DNA of 9,402 nt from positions 1-9,402 of the forward strand of contig JAGYMT010000044.1 in the NCBI GenBank assembly GCA_018400335.1, read 5' to 3'. The notes below the pieces were generated by a model, which did not search any database, was not told the DNA's origin, and saw only the letters and a list, made by a program, of their open reading frames with translations. The translations under genes were made by a program, and so were the position numbers. This stretch comes from Kiritimatiellia bacterium (lineage in GTDB: Bacteria > Verrucomicrobiota > Kiritimatiellia > JAAZAB01). Below, one piece after another: positions 5,904-9,402 of this stretch (the stretch's first letter is position 1; the number at the start of each line of letters is the position of its first letter).

Positions 5904-7892
5904 TCAGGCCGTCATTTCGCGGACGATGCGGGCTATGTTGTCCGGGGTGAATCCGAATTCCTTTGCGAGCACCTTGTAGGGGGCGGACATGCCGAAGCGG
6001 TCGAGCCCGAACATTTTGCCCTTCGGTCCGACGTATTTCTCCCAGCCCATAGTCGAACCGGCCTCGATTGCCACTCGCGCGCGGCAGTAGGGCGGCAGGA
6101 CGCTCTTTTTGTATTTGTCCGGCTGCTTCTCGAAGAGCTCCCACGAAGGCATGCTCACAACGCGCACGTTGAGGCCCTCGTCCCCGAGGATCTTCGCTGC
6201 ATCCAGCACTAGTTCCACCTCGGAGCCAGTTGCTATCAGAATGACCTTCGGGCGGCCCTTAGCGCTCTGCCAGAGCACGTATGCGCCCTGCTCCAGCCTC
6301 TTCGCAGGCGGGTATTTCGAGCGGTCAATGACCTTCAGGTTCTGACGCGTGAGCAACAGTGCGGTCGGGCCTTCCGTGTTCTTCAGGGCAGCGACCCATG
6401 CAGCGGCGGTTTCCGTGGGATCGGCGGGGCGGATAACCGTCATGCGCGGGATCAACCGCAGCGCGCCAATATGCTCGATCGGCTCGTGCGATGGGCCATC
6501 CTCACCGACGTAGAAACTATCGTGCGTGAGAACGTAGATCACGGGCAGGCGCATGATGCAGGCCATGCGTATGGCAGGCTTGAAATAATCCGAGAACACG
6601 AAGAAGGTCGCGCCGTAGACCTTGAACATCCCGTGCAGGGCCATGCCGTTGAGAATCGCGCCCATCCCGTGCTCACGCACGCCGAAATGAAGGTTGCGTC
6701 CTGTAAACGCGCCGCGGTTCACGTCGCCAAGCCCTTCCATCAAAGTCTTCGTGCTCGGCGCGAGATCGGCGGAGCCGCCAACGAGGCTGGGCAGCGCCTT
6801 TGCGAGGCCCTGCAGGACCTTGTGGGACGCGTTGCGGGTGGCCACCGGCTTATCGAGCTCGAAAGCCGGCAGGAATTTTTCAAGGTCAGCGGGAAGCTTT
6901 CCGGCCGCGCAGGAATCCCACTCCATGGCTTTGCGCGGATTCTTGATTCGGTAGTCGGAGAACCTGCCCTGCCAGACCTGCTCGACGGCCTGAAGCTCCT
7001 TGAGACGTGCGGCGAAAATCGCGCGCGCCTCCTCCGACACATAAAAATCGCCGTCCTCCGGGAGCCCCATATGCTTCTTCGCGCACTTCACGTTATCGGG
7101 ACCGAGCGGCTCGCCGTGCACCTTTGCGCTGCCCTCGAGGGCGGGACATCCCTTGCCGATGCAGGTATTGCCTATTATCAGCGTAGGCCGTTCCTTCTCG
7201 GCATGCGCCTGCTGAATTGCCCGGTCGAGTTCCTCGTAGTTGTGGCCGTCGGTTTCGATCACGTTCCAGTGATAGGCATCGAAGCGCTTCCTCACGTCAT
7301 CGCTGTAAGCTATGCTGGTCGAGCCCTCGATGGTGATATGGTTGTTATCATAGAAGACGATCAGCTTATTCAGGCCGAGGTGGCCGGCCAAGGCAAAGGC
7401 CTCGTGGGAAACGCCCTCCATCATGTCGCCGTCGCCGCAGATCACATAGGTGCGGTGGTTAACTATCTCGGTGTCGGGGGAATTAAACCTGGCGCCCAGC
7501 ATGGCCTCGGCGAGCGCCATGCCCACGGCGTTCCCGCAGCCCTGGCCGAGGGGGCCGGTGCTTGTCTCGACGCCGGGCGTGATGCCGTATTCCGGATGGC
7601 CGGGCGTCCTGGTGTCCCACTGCCTGAACCCGCGCAGCTCGTCGAGCTTGAGGTCATAGCCGGACAGGTGCAGGAGGCTGTAGAGCAGCATGCTGCCGTG
7701 TCCCGCGGAGAGGACGAATCGGTCGCGATCCGGCCATGCCGGATTCGTGGGACAGTGCTTCAGGTGCTTCAGGAAAAGCACCGCGGCGTAATCGGCGGTG
7801 CCCATAGGCATGCCCGGGTGGCCTGAATTGGCCTTCTGCACTCCATCAATTGAAAGACCGCGAATTGTGTTTGCGGCAAGCTCGAAATTCAT
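5904..7892 (-). CDS. tkt: Transketolase
   Basis: A 662-residue cytoplasmic enzyme, the normal length for bacterial transketolase. It transfers two-carbon ketol units between sugar phosphates in the non-oxidative pentose phosphate pathway, using thiamine diphosphate and a divalent metal. The thiamine-binding motif runs from GDGD (153-156) to DNN (182-184). TGPLGQG (112-118), GHPG (24-27), SAGHGS (62-67) and HGEPLG (259-264) are typical active-site segments. In the central pyrimidine domain GVREHG (404-409) carries the catalytic glutamate E407, followed by [19 protein letters not shown] (456-474). The C-terminal domain runs from about 540 to the end. The ATG follows GGAGG by six bases and the N-terminus aligns with the family. 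It is read divergently from ackA, and fic follows on the same strand after 169 bases. All expected catalytic segments are present, so it is probably active. Confidence 0.97.
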   Translation of the reverse strand: MNFELAANTIRGLSIDGVQKANSGHPGMPMGTADYAAVLFLKHLKHCPTNPAWPDRDRFVLSAGHGSMLLYSLLHLSGYDLKLDELRGFRQWDTRTPGHPEYGITPGVETSTGPLGQGCGNAVGMALAEAMLGARFNSPDTEIVNHRTYVICGDGDMMEGVSHEAFALAGHLGLNKLIVFYDNNHITIEGSTSIAYSDDVRKRFDAYHWNVIETDGHNYEELDRAIQQAHAEKERPTLIIGNTCIGKGCPALEGSAKVHGEPLGPDNVKCAKKHMGLPEDGDFYVSEEARAIFAARLKELQAVEQVWQGRFSDYRIKNPRKAMEWDSCAAGKLPADLEKFLPAFELDKPVATRNASHKVLQGLAKALPSLVGGSADLAPSTKTLMEGLGDVNRGAFTGRNLHFGVREHGMGAILNGMALHGMFKVYGATFFVFSDYFKPAIRMACIMRLPVIYVLTHDSFYVGEDGPSHEPIEHIGALRLIPRMTVIRPADPTETAAAWVAALKNTEGPTALLLTRQNLKVIDRSKYPPAKRLEQGAYVLWQSAKGRPKVILIATGSEVELVLDAAKILGDEGLNVRVVSMPSWELFEKQPDKYKKSVLPPYCRARVAIEAGSTMGWEKYVGPKGKMFGLDRFGMSAPYKVLAKEFGFTPDNIARIVREMTA

Positions 7893-7898
7893 CTTGTT

Positions 7899-7903
7899 CC
7901 TCC
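7899..7903 (-). promoter_or_regulatory. Ribosome binding site of tkt
   Basis: A full GGAGG on the minus strand lies six bases before the tkt ATG, an ideal spacing, and it fixes the start at 7892. Confidence 0.85.
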
Positions 7904-7942
7904 GTATGTGTCATATTTCAGATAAAACATCTTGCAATTATT

Positions 7943-7971
7943 ATCTTATTGAAGATCATTGCCGATGTAAA
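7943..7971 (-). promoter_or_regulatory. Predicted sigma-70-type promoter of tkt
   Basis: On the minus strand TTTACA (plus coordinates 7966-7971) is followed after 17 bases by TAAGAT (7943-7948). This is five of six matches to the -35 consensus, the optimal spacing, and four of six at -10. Transcription would begin near 7935, leaving a leader of about 40 bases that contains the ribosome site. The call rests on consensus matching only. Confidence 0.5.
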
Positions 7972-7990
7972 GAATCTTGTTTTCAATATC

Positions 7991-8030
7991 GGAAGATTGG
8001 AATGATGGAATGATGGAAGGATGGAAGGAT
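7991..8030 (+). repeat. Left 8-bp tandem array (GGAAKGAT units)
   Basis: Five head-to-tail 8-bp units occur: a degenerate GGAAGATT, two GGAATGAT and two GGAAGGAT. They lie in the tkt-ackA divergent gap, in the likely ackA leader or promoter region. The units are near-complementary to those of the array at 8065-8152. Confidence 0.85.
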
Positions 8031-8064
8031 CGAGCAACGAGGCAGGGAAAGAAGTCCCATTCTC

Positions 8065-8152
8065 ACTATTCCACTATTCCACTATTCCAACATTCCAATA
8101 TTCCATTATTCCAATATTCCATTATTCCAATATTCCATTATTCCAACATTCC
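8065..8152 (+). repeat. Right 8-bp tandem array (WNYATTCC units) with 16-bp higher-order period
   Basis: Eleven contiguous 8-bp units all end in ATTCC: three ACTATTCC, one AACATTCC, then alternating AATATTCC and ATTATTCC (three of each), and a final AACATTCC. The alternation gives a 16-bp higher-order period, which suggests growth by slippage or unequal exchange of pairs of units. An open frame runs across it, but the peptide is a simple repeat and I do not regard it as a gene. Confidence 0.9.
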
Positions 8153-8167
8153 CGTCCCTATGGGACG
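8153..8167 (+). promoter_or_regulatory. Short perfect inverted repeat before ackA
   Basis: CGTCCC-TAT-GGGACG begins immediately after the last array unit and ends 22 bases before the ackA ATG. It could be a small RNA hairpin just upstream of the ribosome site, the end of the repeat element, or an operator. Nothing in the window decides between these. Confidence 0.45.
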
Positions 8168-8174
8168 ACTGTGA

Positions 8175-8180
8175 AAGGGG
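8175..8180 (+). promoter_or_regulatory. Ribosome binding site of ackA
   Basis: AAGGGG lies nine bases before the ATG at 8190, an acceptable though slightly long spacing. It supports that start, which also gives the canonical N-terminus of the family. Confidence 0.65.
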
Positions 8181-8189
8181 ATCGGTTAA

Positions 8190-9374
8190 ATGAAAGTGCT
8201 TGTTGTCAACACGGGAAGTTCATCGCTCAAGTTCAACCTCTACGAAACCGAAGGTGAGGCGCTGCTCGCAAAGGGCCTGATCGAGCGTCTTAAGTCGGCC
8301 GGCGCGGAGTTTTCGTATTCCAACAACCGCGACCAGTCATTCAATAAGAACGTGTCCGCCGACTCCTACGACGCCGCCATAGCGCACGCCTGCGACGCGC
8401 TTACGGACAAGGATATCGGGGTCATAGGCGGGCTCTCTGAAATCCAGGGGATCGGACATCGCGTGGTGCACGGCGCTGAAATTTCAGAGTCGCTCAAGAT
8501 AACCGATTCCGTCAAGAAAGTCATCAGGGACTGCATACCTCTCGCGCCGTTGCACAACCCGCCGAACATCGAGGGCATAGAGGCATGCGAGCGGCGTTTC
8601 CCGGGAATTCCCATGGTTGCTGTTTTCGACACCGCGTTTCATCAGACCATGGCGCCGGCAGCATATTCCTATGCCATTCCCCATGAAATTGCCGAAGAGC
8701 ACAGGATTCGCAGGTACGGATTCCACGGCACGTCGCACAGCTACGTGGCAACGGCGGCAGTGCGGGTCCTCGGCAAGCCGATTGAAGAGCTCAAGTTGAT
8801 CACCGCGCACCTCGGCAACGGCTGCAGCATCACGGCCATCAACGGCGGCAAAGTCGCGGACACTAGCATGGGCATGACACCGCTTGAAGGGCTGGTCATG
8901 GGCACGCGGTGCGGGGATATTGATCCGGCCGTGGTGCTCTTCCTCATCGGGCTCGGCAACAGCAGGGAGGCGACAGACAAGATGCTGAACAAGCAGAGCG
9001 GTCTTCTCGGCCTGGGCAAGATCGGCAGCAACGATATGCGGGACATACTGAAGGCGGCGGCCGACGGCAACAGTCAGGCGGAGCTTGCGATCGAGGTGTT
9101 CGTCCACCGGCTGGTGAAATACGTCGGCGCATACGCCGCCGTTCTAAACGGGTTTGACGCGCTCATCTTCACGGCGGGCATCGGGCAATACGCATCGCGG
9201 GTGCGCTCGCTGGTCTGCGAAAAACTGACGTTTCTCGGTGTCCGCATGGATGAAGCCCGGAACGAGGCCAACGAGGGGAACATTTCGGAGCCCGGCACGC
9301 AGCCGGCGGTATTGGTCATCCCGACCAACGAAGAGCTTCTTATCGCCAGAGAGACGGCGAGAGTTCTGGGGTGA
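8190..9374 (+). CDS. ackA: Acetate kinase
   Basis: A 394-residue cytoplasmic enzyme of the ASKHA fold that interconverts acetate plus ATP with acetyl phosphate plus ADP. In a fermenter it normally makes ATP. The length is typical. The N-terminus MKVLVVNTGSSSLKFNLY carries the expected N7, S10, S12 and K14. HRVVHG provides the substrate-site arginine, FDTAFH the catalytic aspartate, RYGFHGTSH the active-site histidine, HLGNGCS the phosphate loop, GTRCGDIDP the second essential arginine, and PTNEEL the conserved late glutamate. The segment that usually reads GIGEN near the adenine pocket here reads GIGQY (330-334), a departure at Q333 and Y334. No phosphotransacetylase gene lies in the window, so its usual partner is elsewhere or beyond the right edge. 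It is read divergently from tkt, behind a repeat-rich leader. The remaining 28 bases to the window end show nothing. Confidence 0.97.
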   Translation: MKVLVVNTGSSSLKFNLYETEGEALLAKGLIERLKSAGAEFSYSNNRDQSFNKNVSADSYDAAIAHACDALTDKDIGVIGGLSEIQGIGHRVVHGAEISESLKITDSVKKVIRDCIPLAPLHNPPNIEGIEACERRFPGIPMVAVFDTAFHQTMAPAAYSYAIPHEIAEEHRIRRYGFHGTSHSYVATAAVRVLGKPIEELKLITAHLGNGCSITAINGGKVADTSMGMTPLEGLVMGTRCGDIDPAVVLFLIGLGNSREATDKMLNKQSGLLGLGKIGSNDMRDILKAAADGNSQAELAIEVFVHRLVKYVGAYAAVLNGFDALIFTAGIGQYASRVRSLVCEKLTFLGVRMDEARNEANEGNISEPGTQPAVLVIPTNEELLIARETARVLG

Positions 9375-9402
9375 TGCCCGAGGGCGGAGGATTCTATTCT
9401 CG

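Noticed and set aside
5731..6144. A 137-codon minus-strand frame overlapping the end of tkt and ending at the fic start
   Set aside because: Most of it is an alternative frame of transketolase. Only the gap portion is unexplained, and it shows no known motif, so it is described as a gap instead.
6471..7826. A 451-codon open frame on the + strand opposite transketolase
   Set aside because: It is an antisense shadow: the minus strand encodes a complete transketolase with every motif, and the opposite translation resembles no protein and is Ala/Val/Gly/His-rich as expected for a mirrored GC-rich gene.
8065..8152. CRISPR array
   Set aside because: The units are contiguous 8-mers with no spacers, the repeats are far too short, and no cas gene is nearby.
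7977..8257. Small open frames through the tandem arrays before ackA
   Set aside because: The peptides are translations of the 8-bp repeats (runs of Ile/Phe/Tyr/Ser/Asn/Pro), and one continues out of frame into ackA.

Overview
The window is about 9.4 kb of moderately GC-rich bacterial DNA with five genes. It suggests a Gram-negative-type, probably anaerobic or fermentative bacterium: there is a sigma-54 activator, an acetate kinase and a transketolase. Several short palindromic and tandem repeats sit between and inside genes, a style common in metagenome-derived genomes of the PVC group, Omnitrophota and Desulfobacterota. No marker gene fixes the phylum, so this placement is a low-confidence guess.

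Layout. 16-1443 (+) encodes a PAS-AAA+-Fis sigma-54-dependent activator. Its stop codon overlaps by one base the GTG start of a 972-residue CPA2-type cation/proton antiporter at 1443-4361 (+), which carries two tandem PTS EIIA domains, each with its phosphorylatable histidine. A strongly folded palindromic element is embedded in frame in the antiporter, between its signal peptide and first membrane helix. A convergent gap at 4362-4552 holds an AT-rich stretch and a pair of 19-bp direct repeats with hairpins. A Fic-domain protein lies at 5734-4553 (-). Its first and last codons both lie in copies of one short direct repeat. Upstream of it on the same strand is transketolase, 7892-5904 (-). A 297-bp divergent gap follows, with a good tkt promoter candidate and two facing arrays of 8-bp repeats, then acetate kinase at 8190-9374 (+).

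How the genes may work together. The activator and antiporter look like one transcription unit linking a cytoplasmic sensory signal to ion transport, with a second layer of control through EIIA phosphorylation. Transketolase (sugar-phosphate interconversion) and acetate kinase (ATP from acetyl phosphate) are central-metabolism genes read divergently from a repeat-rich region. The Fic gene, a probable self-inhibited AMP-transferase, looks like an accessory insertion.

The most interesting items are the in-frame structured element, the regulator/antiporter/double-EIIA unit, the repeat-bounded fic gene, and the facing 8-bp arrays in the ackA leader. I see no CRISPR array, RNA gene, transposase or obviously new multi-gene defence system.
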